The notes: generated by a model not told the origin, from the sequence alone. Shown: positions 27,655-36,818, counted from the first letter of the stretch. The stretch: 64,000 nt of DNA from Pelagibacteraceae bacterium AG-390-C22 (GCA_003278125.1 QCGX01000001.1:1-64000); one strand, 5' to 3'. Numbers and translations are program-made.

Positions 27655-28177
27655 GGTAAAAAGTTATATGAATTTGGTTTTGATTGGAACTATCATCTTT
27701 GTCATTATTTATCTTTTATTAAATGCATTTGCTAGGGCAAGCTCAAAAAAAATTGCTCTAACTCTTAAAAAAATCGCAGTTTATTTATCTTTAATTCTTG
27801 CAGCTATATTTACGATTGGTGGAAAGTTTTTATTTTCCTTACCTTTTTTATTTGTAATTTTAAGTGGATTAAAAATTAAAGGTTTTACTGCTTTGCAAAT
27901 GTTTCAATTATGGAGACTGATTCAATTTTTAAAAAACTCAGGAAGGTTTTCTCAAGGGCAGTTTAATCAACCTCAAGGGTCATCAAGTGTATCAGTAGAT
28001 GAGGCTTACAAATTGTTAGGATTAAAGAAAGGATGTTCTAAAGAAGAAGTACTAAAAGTAGCAAAAAAATTACAGCAGAAGATTCATCCAGACAAGAATA
28101 CAGATGTTAAAACTGAAGAATTGAGCAAACTTGTAAATCAAGCAGCAGATAAAATAATCAAAACTGATTTTAGTTAA
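27653..28177 (+). CDS. membrane-anchored J-domain protein (Pam18/Tim14-like layout)
   Basis: The 174-residue protein has N-terminal helices at about 6-24 and 41-72, then a C-terminal J domain with DEAYKLLGLKKGCSKEEV and the HPD triad at 145-147. It would stimulate an Hsp70 at the membrane. The order, membrane anchor first and J domain last, matches mitochondrial Pam18/Tim14 and its alphaproteobacterial homologues. Met6 at 27668 is an alternative start that avoids overlap with ptrB. The tail overlaps the convergent glycosyltransferase gene by 8 bases. Confidence 0.85.
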   Translation: MVKSYMNLVLIGTIIFVIIYLLLNAFARASSKKIALTLKKIAVYLSLILAAIFTIGGKFLFSLPFLFVILSGLKIKGFTALQMFQLWRLIQFLKNSGRFSQGQFNQPQGSSSVSVDEAYKLLGLKKGCSKEEVLKVAKKLQQKIHPDKNTDVKTEELSKLVNQAADKIIKTDFS

Positions 28178-29093
28178 GCATTTGAATTGATTTATTATAG
28201 ACTTCATCAAACGAAATTTTATCTTTTCCAAGAGTGTCATGAGTAGTAGCACCTTTCAAAACTCCTTCAGGCTCAACAGTAATCATTTTTGAACTGTATG
28301 AACCATACGCAGCCACAGGACTATCACAAAAAATTGTAAGTGCTTTTACTTTTAAAGCCACAGATATATGAGCCCAACCTGTATCATTTCCTATATATAA
28401 ATCACAATCTGAAATTATCTGTAAAGATTCTTTAATAGTCATTTTTTCAAAAGAAAAAGAATTTTTTCCTACATTTGAATTCTTAAATTTATTTATAAGA
28501 TCAATATCATTTTTACCTCCGGCTATATAAAATTTACATTTTATTTTATCATTAATTTTTTCCGCTAGTTTGATATAATTATTAATATCCCATCTTTTTG
28601 TTGGACCTGAAGCGCTTACTCCTAAACAAAGATGTTTAAAATTTTTATCTAAGTTATTATTAGTTTTTTTAATAATTAAATTAGGTTCAGTGGAAACAAC
28701 TTTATTAATTATATCCTCAGTAAAAATTTTTGCACTCAATACAATATTATCTTTACTTTTAAAAAGTGGATATTGGTTAATTGATTTAATCCCTGCTAAT
28801 CGTGCAACTAAGTTATATCTTAAAGATGAGTTAAAAATGAAAATTTTATCAAAATTTCTTTTTTTTAAATCTTTTGTTAATTTAAACATTCCACCCACAC
28901 CATCCATATCTTTCTCAAGAATAATTATTTCATTAATGTGGCTATCATCAGCAAAAAGATCTTTTGCCTTAGAGTTATCTTTAGCTAGTAAAGAAACGGG
29001 TGTTTTAAATTTTTTTGATATAGCTTGTATGTAGGAAGTGAATAAGACTTGATCTCCAATTCCTTTTCTAGCGTTAATACAAAGAATTTTCAT
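28170..29093 (-). CDS. glycosyltransferase family 9 (heptosyltransferase-like)
   Basis: The 307-residue GT-B protein has the family 9 pattern: an N-terminal NARKGIGDQVLFTSYI loop, and in the second half GVSASGPTKRWDINNYIKLA followed by the nucleotide-sugar site CDLYIGNDTGWAHISVAL. Such enzymes add sugars to the LPS core or to flagellin. Acceptor and sugar are unknown. It is a lone minus-strand gene, so no LPS cluster context helps. Confidence 0.82.
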   Translation of the reverse strand: MKILCINARKGIGDQVLFTSYIQAISKKFKTPVSLLAKDNSKAKDLFADDSHINEIIILEKDMDGVGGMFKLTKDLKKRNFDKIFIFNSSLRYNLVARLAGIKSINQYPLFKSKDNIVLSAKIFTEDIINKVVSTEPNLIIKKTNNNLDKNFKHLCLGVSASGPTKRWDINNYIKLAEKINDKIKCKFYIAGGKNDIDLINKFKNSNVGKNSFSFEKMTIKESLQIISDCDLYIGNDTGWAHISVALKVKALTIFCDSPVAAYGSYSSKMITVEPEGVLKGATTHDTLGKDKISFDEVYNKSIQMLN

Positions 29094-29140
29094 ACTTGAT
29101 TCTAACTATATAACTTAGATAAAATAAATTAGGTAAGATT

Positions 29141-30025
29141 ATGATAACTAGAGGCGTATATTCAGCAACTTGTAGTATTTTAAACGAAGATTATTCATTA
29201 AATGTGGATGCTACAATTGCACATGCAGCATTCACAATTAATAGTGGTTTACATGGGGCCATATTTTTTGGCTCTACAGGCCAGAGTCAGTTAATTTCAA
29301 TTTCTGAAAAAAAGGATCTAATTGCTAAAATTGCGAACCATAAATTAAAAAAACAATTCTTTTTAGGGACTGGATGTAATTCATTAAAAGAAACAATAGA
29401 TTTGATAAAATATGGGTTTGAATATGGTTTTAAAGATTTCCTAATTATGCCCCCAGCATATTATAAAGGCAATTCTGATGAAGGTGTATTTAATTTTTAT
29501 TCATTTATTATTTCGAAAGTTCCTAAAATTAAAATTATTTTATATAACTTTGAATTACTAAGTGGGTATAAATTTTCTGTTGAAGCCGTTACAAAACTTG
29601 TCAAGACTTTTCCAGATAATATAATTGGATGCAAAGACTCAACTTCCAATTTATTTGAAAATTTAAAACTTCCAAATTTTTTGATGTTTCCAGGAACTGA
29701 AAAAAAATTACTAACAGGACTAGAGTTAGGCAACAGCGGAATAATCTCAGCTATCTGCAATGTAACTGCACCACTTGCAAGAAAAGTTTTTGATGACTTC
29801 GAAAAAAAGAAAAAACAAACACAAAATGATAAATTAATTGCAGTTAGAGAAGTGTTTGATAAGTATAATCTAATATCTGCTCTGCATAGTTATATGTCTA
29901 CAAAAGATAATAACTTTAAAAATTTATTGCCTCCCTTAGATCTTTTAAACCCAACTAAAAAAAAAGAATTAATTGATAAACTAGATAATTTAAAATTTGT
30001 AGTTAAGGATAATTTAGCGGCTTAG
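29141..30025 (+). CDS. dihydrodipicolinate synthase family aldolase/lyase (not clearly DapA)
   Basis: TIM-barrel class I aldolase of 294 residues. Lys165 in GCKDSTSN forms the Schiff base and Tyr135 in LYNFE is the conserved tyrosine. The GSTGQSQLISISEK loop stands where GTTGE is found in true DapA, so another member of the family (for example a 2-keto-3-deoxy-sugar-acid or N-acetylneuraminate type lyase) is likely. No catabolic neighbours identify the substrate. It precedes cfa with 2 bases between. Confidence 0.78.
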   Translation: MITRGVYSATCSILNEDYSLNVDATIAHAAFTINSGLHGAIFFGSTGQSQLISISEKKDLIAKIANHKLKKQFFLGTGCNSLKETIDLIKYGFEYGFKDFLIMPPAYYKGNSDEGVFNFYSFIISKVPKIKIILYNFELLSGYKFSVEAVTKLVKTFPDNIIGCKDSTSNLFENLKLPNFLMFPGTEKKLLTGLELGNSGIISAICNVTAPLARKVFDDFEKKKKQTQNDKLIAVREVFDKYNLISALHSYMSTKDNNFKNLLPPLDLLNPTKKKELIDKLDNLKFVVKDNLAA

Positions 30026-30027
30026 AT

Positions 30028-31233
30028 ATGATTTTAGCGAGAGTATTTTCAAACATTTATAAAGAGGGTGGAATTATACTAATTGACTCTAAAGGTCAAA
30101 AATATATTTGTGGCAATCCAAGAAAAGACAATCCTATCACTATTAAATTGTTGAAAGAAAATCTTAATTGGAAACTCGTCTTAGATCCTGAGATAGAATT
30201 TCCCGAAGCTTATATGAGAAATGAAATATTAATTGAAAACGCATCGTTAAAAGAATTTTTAATGGATTTAGTTAAAAATTTAGGAAGGCGAGAAGTAAAT
30301 TCAGCAAGTTATATTTCTAAAAAAATATTTCAGTTGTGGAGATATTTGTCAAATTTTAATTTACCAGGCAAGTCTAGAAAAAATGCCGAGCATCATTATG
30401 ATATCGGAGGTGAGAAAGGTGAAAAACTTTATGATATATTTTTAGACAGAGATCATAGATTATATTCATGTGCTTATTGGAAAAATGACACAAAAACTTT
30501 AGAGGAAGCACAAAAAAATAAAATAAATCACATTGTAAAAAAATTAGATATTAAACATGGACAAAGAGTCTTAGAGGTTGGATGCGGTTGGGGAGGAATG
30601 GCTTTTGAAATTGCAAAACAAAAAGGTTGCGAAGTGAAAGGTATTTCTTTAAGCAAAAATCAAATTAGATATTGTAAAGATAAAGCAAAAGAACTGGGTT
30701 TAGACAATCAAGTGAGTTTTGAGCTAGCTGATTATAGAGAAATCAACGGTGAATATGATAGAATTTATTCAGTTGGAATGTTTGAGCATGTAGGAAAAAA
30801 GTTTTATAAAGCTTTCTTTGAGTCAATGAACAGGTTGCTCAAGGATGATGGTATATTCTTGCTTCACACTATAGGTGTAGTTGATAAACCTTCTCCCCCA
30901 AATAAATTTATAAACAAATATATCTTTCCAGGTGGCGTGTGCCCGTCATTTAGTCAAATTATAGAACCTATAGAAAAAACAGGCTTAATAGTGTCTGATA
31001 CAGAAACGCTTATTAGACATTATGACAAAACACTAGAAAGTTGGTTAGAAAGATTTTTAGCTAAAAAAAACTTAGTTAAAGATCTTTTTGACGAGAAATT
31101 TGTAAAAATGTGGGAGTTTTATTTAGCAAGTTGTGCTGCTGCTTTCAGATATAGAGACTTAGCTGTTTTTCAATTACAAATTGTGAAAAACTTCCAGTCA
31201 GCTCACAGAACAAGAGACTATATATATTCATAA
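30028..31233 (+). CDS. cfa: cyclopropane-fatty-acyl-phospholipid synthase-like methyltransferase
   Basis: The 401-residue protein has an N-terminal lipid-binding region and a SAM-dependent methyltransferase domain with motif VLEVGCGWGGMAFEIA at about 185. Later motifs are SVGMFEHVGKKFY, LLHTIG and the FPGGVCPS loop seen in CFA synthases. It would methylenate unsaturated acyl chains in membrane phospholipids. The C-terminal YRDLAVFQLQIVK matches family ends. The gene is immediately downstream of the aldolase-family gene, but no functional tie is evident. Confidence 0.9.
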   Translation: MILARVFSNIYKEGGIILIDSKGQKYICGNPRKDNPITIKLLKENLNWKLVLDPEIEFPEAYMRNEILIENASLKEFLMDLVKNLGRREVNSASYISKKIFQLWRYLSNFNLPGKSRKNAEHHYDIGGEKGEKLYDIFLDRDHRLYSCAYWKNDTKTLEEAQKNKINHIVKKLDIKHGQRVLEVGCGWGGMAFEIAKQKGCEVKGISLSKNQIRYCKDKAKELGLDNQVSFELADYREINGEYDRIYSVGMFEHVGKKFYKAFFESMNRLLKDDGIFLLHTIGVVDKPSPPNKFINKYIFPGGVCPSFSQIIEPIEKTGLIVSDTETLIRHYDKTLESWLERFLAKKNLVKDLFDEKFVKMWEFYLASCAAAFRYRDLAVFQLQIVKNFQSAHRTRDYIYS

Positions 31234-31259
31234 AACCTGATATTTAATTAAATACAGGC

Positions 31260-32411
31260 ATGAAAAAAAAGAAAAGAAAATTTAGGAAAAAATCTCTAAA
31301 GAAAAAGTCTAGAAAAAAACCCTTAAAAAAAAAGAATAAGAGAATTTTAAAGAAAAGAAAAAAAAATAAAACTAGAAAAAAGAGATCAAAAAAGAGATTT
31401 AAATCTCCAAGAAAAACAAGAACTGTCATACTTGGTCTGCTAAAAGCTAATGAGAAGCTGAAATCAGTTTTTACGTTTAATTTTAATTTAGATCAGTCAC
31501 TTCAAAATTTTTTTCAAGGTATATCTGATAAGATTTCAGAAATCAAAGAAGTTATTCAAGAAGAAAGAGAAAAACAAAAACGTCTTAAACTTCTAGCTAT
31601 GGAGAAAGAGAAAAAAGAGATTCAAAATAAATTAAAGACAGAGCAAGAGAATGATTTAAAAGCTAAAGAAAAAGAATTAAAGGAAGAGATTAAACTTGGA
31701 AAAGAGAGAAAACAAGAATTACAAAAATTTATAAAACTCGAACAAGCAGAAGTAAGAAGAGAACAGGCTGAAAAGCAAAGAAAATTTTTAGAGCAAATTA
31801 AATTAGAGAAAAAAATTGAAAAATTTAGAAAACGTGAAGCTTTAGAAATAAAAAATCTTGAGAGATTTGTATTAAGTCAACAAAGAGAATCTTATGCAGA
31901 TGTCCAGGAACGTATCGATAAAATAAAACAAAAATATCAAGCATTAAGAGATCAAAAAATAAGAGAAAGAGTTGAACAACTAGGAGTTAAAGTTGAAGAA
32001 GGTGACGATAGAGCGGCATTACTTGAAAAAGAAAGAGTTTACAATTTAGAAAGACAAAAAATTGAATTTGCTTTAGAGAGTTTCTATAGGTCTGCGCACA
32101 GCTTATGTTTTCAAATTAATAAAAGATATATTCCAAAATATTTAAGCATTCTAAGACTGATTGATAGACGTTTTGAGACAAGTGAAATTTTTATTAAATG
32201 GGATGATGCACCTGATGAAGAATGGTTAATTTTGATTTATCTTAAAAATAATTCTCCTGATGCAGGCATAATAATAGAAGATAAAACTGATCCTGAGAGA
32301 AATATTTCTCACGAATTTAAATCAAATGAAATATTCAAAGCTTCAGATATGATGGTAGACGCTTTGACAAAACTTCTTGATAGAGAAAGAAATAAAAGAA
32401 AAGCTAGTTAA
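31260..32411 (+). CDS. Lys/Arg-rich coiled-coil protein of unknown function
   Basis: The 383-residue protein has three parts. Residues 1-55 are almost entirely Lys and Arg, resembling a nucleic-acid-binding tail. Residues about 90-265 form a long charged coiled coil rich in Glu, Lys and Gln. Residues about 270-375 look like a compact globular domain (SLCFQINKRYIPKYLSILRL, ETSEIFIKWDDAPDEEWLILIYLK). I do not recognise a family. An imperfect palindrome at 31236-31258 abuts the start. Binding to DNA, RNA or polyphosphate by the tail is inference. Confidence 0.75.
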   Translation: MKKKKRKFRKKSLKKKSRKKPLKKKNKRILKKRKKNKTRKKRSKKRFKSPRKTRTVILGLLKANEKLKSVFTFNFNLDQSLQNFFQGISDKISEIKEVIQEEREKQKRLKLLAMEKEKKEIQNKLKTEQENDLKAKEKELKEEIKLGKERKQELQKFIKLEQAEVRREQAEKQRKFLEQIKLEKKIEKFRKREALEIKNLERFVLSQQRESYADVQERIDKIKQKYQALRDQKIRERVEQLGVKVEEGDDRAALLEKERVYNLERQKIEFALESFYRSAHSLCFQINKRYIPKYLSILRLIDRRFETSEIFIKWDDAPDEEWLILIYLKNNSPDAGIIIEDKTDPERNISHEFKSNEIFKASDMMVDALTKLLDRERNKRKAS

Positions 32412-33492
32412 TTAATTCATCTAATTTTTTAATCTCACCAATTTTAAATATAATTGCTTCTTCTTTTTTGTAGCCAAACTTTTCGGCATTTGCTTTAAAT
32501 CTAATCGGTGGTTCCCAAATTGGCTCTAAACTTAATATTGCAGTGCCCCAATGCATTCCAACTACTTTTTTAACTTTAAGATCTCTCATAAGTGACAGGA
32601 GTTCTTCAGGGTTTGCATGAGCTGTAGATTTGTCTTTGACATTTATAATTGGAAAAAAATTATAAGCACCAATGTTTCCAAAACCTAAATCAATTGGGCC
32701 AAATTTTTCTCCCAACTCTTTATAAAAGGGAGCAGGCCCAGTATCGCAGGCAAAAAAGATTTTTTTACCTTTATATTCAATTAAAAAACTCCCCCAAAGA
32801 CTTCTATTAGTATTTCCATCACCCCAAATCCAACGTTTACTCCAATGTTGTGCTGGCAACATTGTTATTGTGATCTCGTCATTAATTTCAACTTTGTCAA
32901 ACCAGTCCATCTCTTTTACGTTATCTTTTTTGTATCCATTTCTTGTAAAATATTTTCCAAGCTTTAAAGGCACAAGAACTTTTGTATTTTTGTAAGGAAA
33001 GTTATTTATTGTTTTTTGGGACATGTGATCAAGATGGTTGTGGCTCAGCAAAAATAAATTTATCTCTGGAAGTTCTCTCAATTTTAAAGGAGGTTTAATA
33101 TATTTTTTCGTACCAAAACCAAAATAACCATAATATTTTTCAAAAACTGGATCAGTTATAATTGTAGTATTCCCGAGTTTAATAATAAAGCTCGCGTGAT
33201 CAAGCCACATAACATATGAGTCTGATTTATGTTTCTCAAGATTTTTTAAAACTATTTGTCTATCAACAACATGCTCGGGCGGATAATCAATTTTAAGTTT
33301 CTTTTTTTCTTCTCTAAAAAGCTTCCAATTCCATTTAAAATTAGGATCTCTCTTTGGTCCGCCTTCTAAGTTTCTAAAAGCAAATAGCTTTCCGTCTTTG
33401 TAAATGTGATGATAGGGTTTTTGGTCCATAGCTAATAAATTTGAGTTAAAAGAAAAGAAGAATATAGAAAAAATAATAAGGGGTCTATACAT
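32404..33492 (-). CDS. exported metallo-beta-lactamase-fold hydrolase (NAPE-PLD/UlaG-like)
   Basis: A signal peptide at about 1-21 ends before MDQKP. The MBL metal motif is SHNHLDH; further ligands are in PAQHWSKRW, ACDTGPAPF and VGMHWGTA. The pattern LWGSFLIEYKGKKIFFACDTG and the size match N-acyl-phosphatidylethanolamine phospholipase D-like enzymes, so a lipid phosphodiester is a plausible substrate, not proven. 362 residues. Its start codon lies in the loop of a terminator-like hairpin (separate entry), hinting at read-through control from the small lipoprotein gene upstream. Confidence 0.85.
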   Translation of the reverse strand: MYRPLIIFSIFFFSFNSNLLAMDQKPYHHIYKDGKLFAFRNLEGGPKRDPNFKWNWKLFREEKKKLKIDYPPEHVVDRQIVLKNLEKHKSDSYVMWLDHASFIIKLGNTTIITDPVFEKYYGYFGFGTKKYIKPPLKLRELPEINLFLLSHNHLDHMSQKTINNFPYKNTKVLVPLKLGKYFTRNGYKKDNVKEMDWFDKVEINDEITITMLPAQHWSKRWIWGDGNTNRSLWGSFLIEYKGKKIFFACDTGPAPFYKELGEKFGPIDLGFGNIGAYNFFPIINVKDKSTAHANPEELLSLMRDLKVKKVVGMHWGTAILSLEPIWEPPIRFKANAEKFGYKKEEAIIFKIGEIKKLDELIN

Positions 33493-33504
33493 AAACCCCT
33501 TATT
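33475..33504 (-). terminator. terminator-like hairpin enclosing the start codon of the MBL hydrolase gene
   Basis: On the minus strand AATAAGGGGT pairs perfectly with ACCCCTTATT; the 10-base loop holds the ATG at 33492-33490. The stem is followed by ATTTTTTC, so it has the form of an intrinsic terminator for the lipoprotein gene that ends at 33534, yet its second arm and U run encode the first residues of the hydrolase signal peptide. Confidence 0.65.
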
Positions 33505-33533
33505 AACATAAATAACAAAAATTAATAATTAAT

Positions 33534-33737
33534 TTAGCTATCTAAACAGTTTGCTTTATTTATTCTTTTGTCAAAATCCTTTGCGGCATCTTTACTCACA
33601 AACCACACGTAAGATTTTTCCTGCAGTTGTTTTGCGTCAGAAGCGGTGCAACGCTCTCCAAATTTGACTTTAGCCAAGTTGCTACCAGCACAATTAGTTA
33701 ACAAAAACAACAAAGATAAAATAGATAATATTTTCAT
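33534..33737 (-). CDS. small lipoprotein of unknown function
   Basis: The 67-residue protein has a clear lipoprotein signal ending in the lipobox LLTNC at residue 16. The mature part is about 52 residues with two further cysteines (ERCTASD and NKANCLDS), which could form a disulfide in the periplasm. No family recognised. A strong hairpin terminator follows 30 bases downstream, which is consistent with a small abundant monocistronic message. Confidence 0.75.
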   Translation of the reverse strand: MKILSILSLLFLLTNCAGSNLAKVKFGERCTASDAKQLQEKSYVWFVSKDAAKDFDKRINKANCLDS

Positions 33738-33842
33738 AATATTAATTTGATAAAAAAATCTGTGTTTTGATTGGCATAAATTAGTCCAAAAAAAGAAATT
33801 AAACTCTATTGTTTTTATTTATAAAATTGATTAAATTGGTTT

Positions 33843-34331
33843 GTGAAACTCAATAAACAAAATAATAAAGTAGCAATCATAATGGGGTCACAATCTGATT
33901 ATCCCGTTATGAAGGATTGTGAAAAAATTTTAAAAATTCTTAAAGTTAAATATCAAGTTTTAATAGTAAGCGCCCATCGAACGCCAAAACGTATGTTTAT
34001 ATTTGCAGAAACTGCTGAAAAAAATGGTTTTGGGGTGGTTGTGGCTGGCGCAGGTGGAGCGGCACATTTACCTGGTATGGTGGCATCTTTAACAACATTG
34101 CCTGTTTTGGGAGTGCCCATAGAAACTAAAAAATTGAAAGGCCTTGATAGTTTACTATCAATGGCACAAATGCCAAAAGCCGTTCCTGTAGGTTGTTTAG
34201 CAATTGATGGCGCATTTAATGCTGGATTGCTCGCAGCATCCATCATTGGCAACTCAGACTCAAAAATAAAATCTAATTTAGAAAAGTGGAGACGTATTCA
34301 AACTCAATCCATTAAAAAAAAACCTAAATAA
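33843..34331 (+). CDS. purE: N5-carboxyaminoimidazole ribonucleotide mutase
   Basis: Converts N5-CAIR to CAIR in purine synthesis. The 162-residue protein has MGSQSDYPVM, VSAHRTPKRM with the catalytic His, and AGAGGAAHLPGMVA. The start is a GTG at 33843; the only downstream ATG is within the nucleotide-binding strand and would truncate the enzyme. purK follows after 3 bases, forming the usual carboxylation pair. Confidence 0.96.
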   Translation: MKLNKQNNKVAIIMGSQSDYPVMKDCEKILKILKVKYQVLIVSAHRTPKRMFIFAETAEKNGFGVVVAGAGGAAHLPGMVASLTTLPVLGVPIETKKLKGLDSLLSMAQMPKAVPVGCLAIDGAFNAGLLAASIIGNSDSKIKSNLEKWRRIQTQSIKKKPK

Positions 34332-34334
34332 TTA

Positions 34335-35378
34335 ATGTCAGACATTACTTTAGGAATTATAGGCTCTGGTCAGTTAGGATCTTTATTATGTAAAGCTGCC
34401 AAAAAGCTTAATATCAAAACTGTTGTTATTTCTGACGATGAAAAAGGGCCAGCACAAAATTACACGGATCACTTCATATTTGCTAAATATGATGACAAAG
34501 AAAAGGTAAAAGAATTTATCAGCAAAGCAGATGTAGTTACTTATGAATTTGAAAACATTCCTATTGAAATATTAAAAAGCATAAATAAAGAAAGAAAAGT
34601 TTTACCTAAACCTGACATCAATCAGACTGTTCAAAATAGGAAATTAGAAAAAACTTTTGTAAACAACCTTGGTATTAGGACTACAGAGTGGGCTTTTATA
34701 AAATCAGCTCAAGATGTTAAAAAAAATGAAAAACTTTTACCTGGAATCTTAAAAACAAATACACTTGGTTATGATGGGCATGGACAATTTGTTTTAAAAT
34801 CTCTAGACGATATTAAGAAAGACTGGTGTTTTACTGCTGACTATATTTTAGAAAAAAAAGTAAATCTGAGTAGAGAAATTTCAGTTATAATTACAAGATT
34901 TAGCAATGGTGAAATTTATACGTATGAACCCATCGAAAATATTCATAAAGATCAAATTTTAAAATATTCGAAAATACCCGCAGACATTAGTGATGAAATA
35001 TTTAAAAAAGCCCAATCTAATGCAAAACTTATTGCCGAAAAATTAGATTATATAGGTACTATGTGTGTCGAATATTTTATCGATCAAAAAAATAATTTAT
35101 TAGTCAATGAGATTGCGCCTCGAGTTCACAATTCGGGCCATCTAACCATCAATGCTTTTAATATTAGTCAGTTTGAAAATCATGTTAAAGCAGTGTGTGG
35201 ATTAAAAAATGACAAAGTTCAAAAAATATCTAATGCCGAAATGATAAATATTCTAGGTAAAGAAATTGAAGAATATAGAAGCAGGTCTTTTGGTGATAAA
35301 GAATTCTTCTTTGATTATCAAAAAGAGGTAATAAAAGATAAAAGAAAAATGGGACATCTTACTATCTTAAAGAAATAA
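34335..35378 (+). CDS. purK: N5-carboxyaminoimidazole ribonucleotide synthase
   Basis: ATP-grasp enzyme of 347 residues that carboxylates AIR using bicarbonate and ATP, feeding PurE. Visible are the N-terminal LGIIGSGQLGSLLCKAAKKL, the YEFENIP segment, the ATP-grasp stretch KTNTLGYDGHGQFV, and NEIAPRVHNSGHLTINAF near 255. Encoded directly after purE with the same orientation. The stop adjoins the convergent dioxygenase gene with no spare base. Confidence 0.96.
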   Translation: MSDITLGIIGSGQLGSLLCKAAKKLNIKTVVISDDEKGPAQNYTDHFIFAKYDDKEKVKEFISKADVVTYEFENIPIEILKSINKERKVLPKPDINQTVQNRKLEKTFVNNLGIRTTEWAFIKSAQDVKKNEKLLPGILKTNTLGYDGHGQFVLKSLDDIKKDWCFTADYILEKKVNLSREISVIITRFSNGEIYTYEPIENIHKDQILKYSKIPADISDEIFKKAQSNAKLIAEKLDYIGTMCVEYFIDQKNNLLVNEIAPRVHNSGHLTINAFNISQFENHVKAVCGLKNDKVQKISNAEMINILGKEIEEYRSRSFGDKEFFFDYQKEVIKDKRKMGHLTILKK

Positions 35379-36191
35379 TTATTTCATCGTAATACGGTGC
35401 ATTACTCTTCTACAGTTTTTAATTTCACTGGCCATATGCAAAATACTTAAGTTGTCCCAGAGACAAATGTCACCTTTTGACCATTCATAAGAAAAAATAA
35501 ATTCCTTTTTATTTACGTGATCTATTAAATACTTTTTTAGATAAACTGCATCTTTTTTATCAACATTTTTGATTTCCATTAAATGACCTGGAGAAACATA
35601 TAAAGTCTTTTTACCGTTTACCATTTTTACGATTGGGTGTTCAGCTTCCATACTGTCAGAAGATTTAATTCCCATTTCTTTTTCTCTTTCAAGTCTTGTT
35701 ACTGCTATAGGGCCTGCTGAAGAAAAAATTCCCGTAGCATTTTTAATCTTATGTTTGACTTCATCTGGTAATTTTTTATAAGCATTAAATCCTGATGAAA
35801 AGATAGTATTGCCTTGGCCGTTAGGAATCTCTATTCCCATCAGCATAGTATAACGAGGTCTATCATTGGCTAAATAACTTGTATCCTGGTGCAACCAACT
35901 AGATCCAAAACTTAAATTTTTATCTTCAGGCTTTCTTTCAATGACATTGATAAATGGAAATTTTTTATCTAATCCTTTTAATCTAGGGTAGATAACTGGC
36001 GTTCCTATACTTTTCGCAAAGTTTTGATAAGCTTCAGGATCTAAACTTTGTTTTTTTATAAAAATAACTCCAAATTGGCTTAAAATATCTTTTATCTCAT
36101 TAACTTGTTTCTGTTCTAAGTTTTTTAACTCAATACTGTTAATGTAAGCACCTACATTATTTGTTCCAGGAGTAATAGATAGATTGCTCAT
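35379..36191 (-). CDS. TauD/TfdA-family Fe(II)/2-oxoglutarate dioxygenase
   Basis: The 270-residue protein has the metal-binding facial triad: His101 and Asp103 in WLHQDTSY and His252 in ILHMAS; the 2-oxoglutarate-binding Arg lies in RRVMHRITM. TauD relatives attack taurine and other organosulfonates, aromatic ethers or amino-acid derivatives. No transporter is adjacent, so the substrate is open; taurine use is common in SAR11 but unproven here. It directly abuts the SRAP gene, with no base between. Confidence 0.85.
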   Translation of the reverse strand: MSNLSITPGTNNVGAYINSIELKNLEQKQVNEIKDILSQFGVIFIKKQSLDPEAYQNFAKSIGTPVIYPRLKGLDKKFPFINVIERKPEDKNLSFGSSWLHQDTSYLANDRPRYTMLMGIEIPNGQGNTIFSSGFNAYKKLPDEVKHKIKNATGIFSSAGPIAVTRLEREKEMGIKSSDSMEAEHPIVKMVNGKKTLYVSPGHLMEIKNVDKKDAVYLKKYLIDHVNKKEFIFSYEWSKGDICLWDNLSILHMASEIKNCRRVMHRITMK

Positions 36192-36818
36192 TTAATTTAT
36201 AGGCTTAATTAAAGCTGGATCATTATTTACAGGATTATTTACATCTTTTGATATTACGTGAAATTTTAAGTTAGGTGGTTTAATAGAATTTAAAATTTCC
36301 ATAGCTTCTTTTTTAACGTTTAAATAATTATTAATTTGACTTTGATTAATAATTAAAGGTTCTCTATGGTGAATTTCACTAATTTTTTCAGTCGCTTCTC
36401 TGGTAATGATGCAAAATTGATTGTTTTGATGAATGGCAGCAAAAAACATAATTTTATCGTCATCTTTGGTAAAGTAATAAGGTACTTTATTTTTATCTTC
36501 TCGTTTCCATTCATAGTAACCATCAGCTGGAACTACACATCTTGAAGCTTGTATTAAATTTTTAAAAGTTACTTTTTCCATAAGAGTTTCTTTTCTTGCA
36601 TTAATTAGTGGAGAAAATTTATCAAGTTTTTTGGACCAAGCAGGCACTAGTCCCCACTCACATAATTCAAGGGCTTTTCCATTTGTGTAGGATTTTATAA
36701 TCGGTAATTTTTGTGAAGGATGAGCATTAAAATTGTCTGAGTCTTCAACTTTTATATTAGTTTTGACAAGATCTCTTGTCTTACTAACAGGTTTAGATAT
36801 TACGTACCTTCCACACAT
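36192..36818 (-). CDS. SRAP domain protein (YedK/HMCES family)
   Basis: The 208-residue protein starts MCGRYVI; the initiator Met is removed and Cys2 links covalently to abasic sites in single-stranded DNA. Other family signatures are INARKETL (Asn and Glu of the site), VVPADGYYEWK and IHHREPLII with the conserved His. It shields abasic lesions during replication. Its ATG overlaps the stop of a 36-codon basic gene (TAATG), so both are probably made from one transcript. Confidence 0.95.
   Translation of the reverse strand: MCGRYVISKPVSKTRDLVKTNIKVEDSDNFNAHPSQKLPIIKSYTNGKALELCEWGLVPAWSKKLDKFSPLINARKETLMEKVTFKNLIQASRCVVPADGYYEWKREDKNKVPYYFTKDDDKIMFFAAIHQNNQFCIITREATEKISEIHHREPLIINQSQINNYLNVKKEAMEILNSIKPPNLKFHVISKDVNNPVNNDPALIKPIN

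Noticed and set aside
31244-31429. Phe/Leu-rich minus-strand frame opposite the Lys-rich gene
   Set aside because: It is the mirror image of poly-Lys/Arg codons on the plus strand; no ribosome binding site and no independent support.
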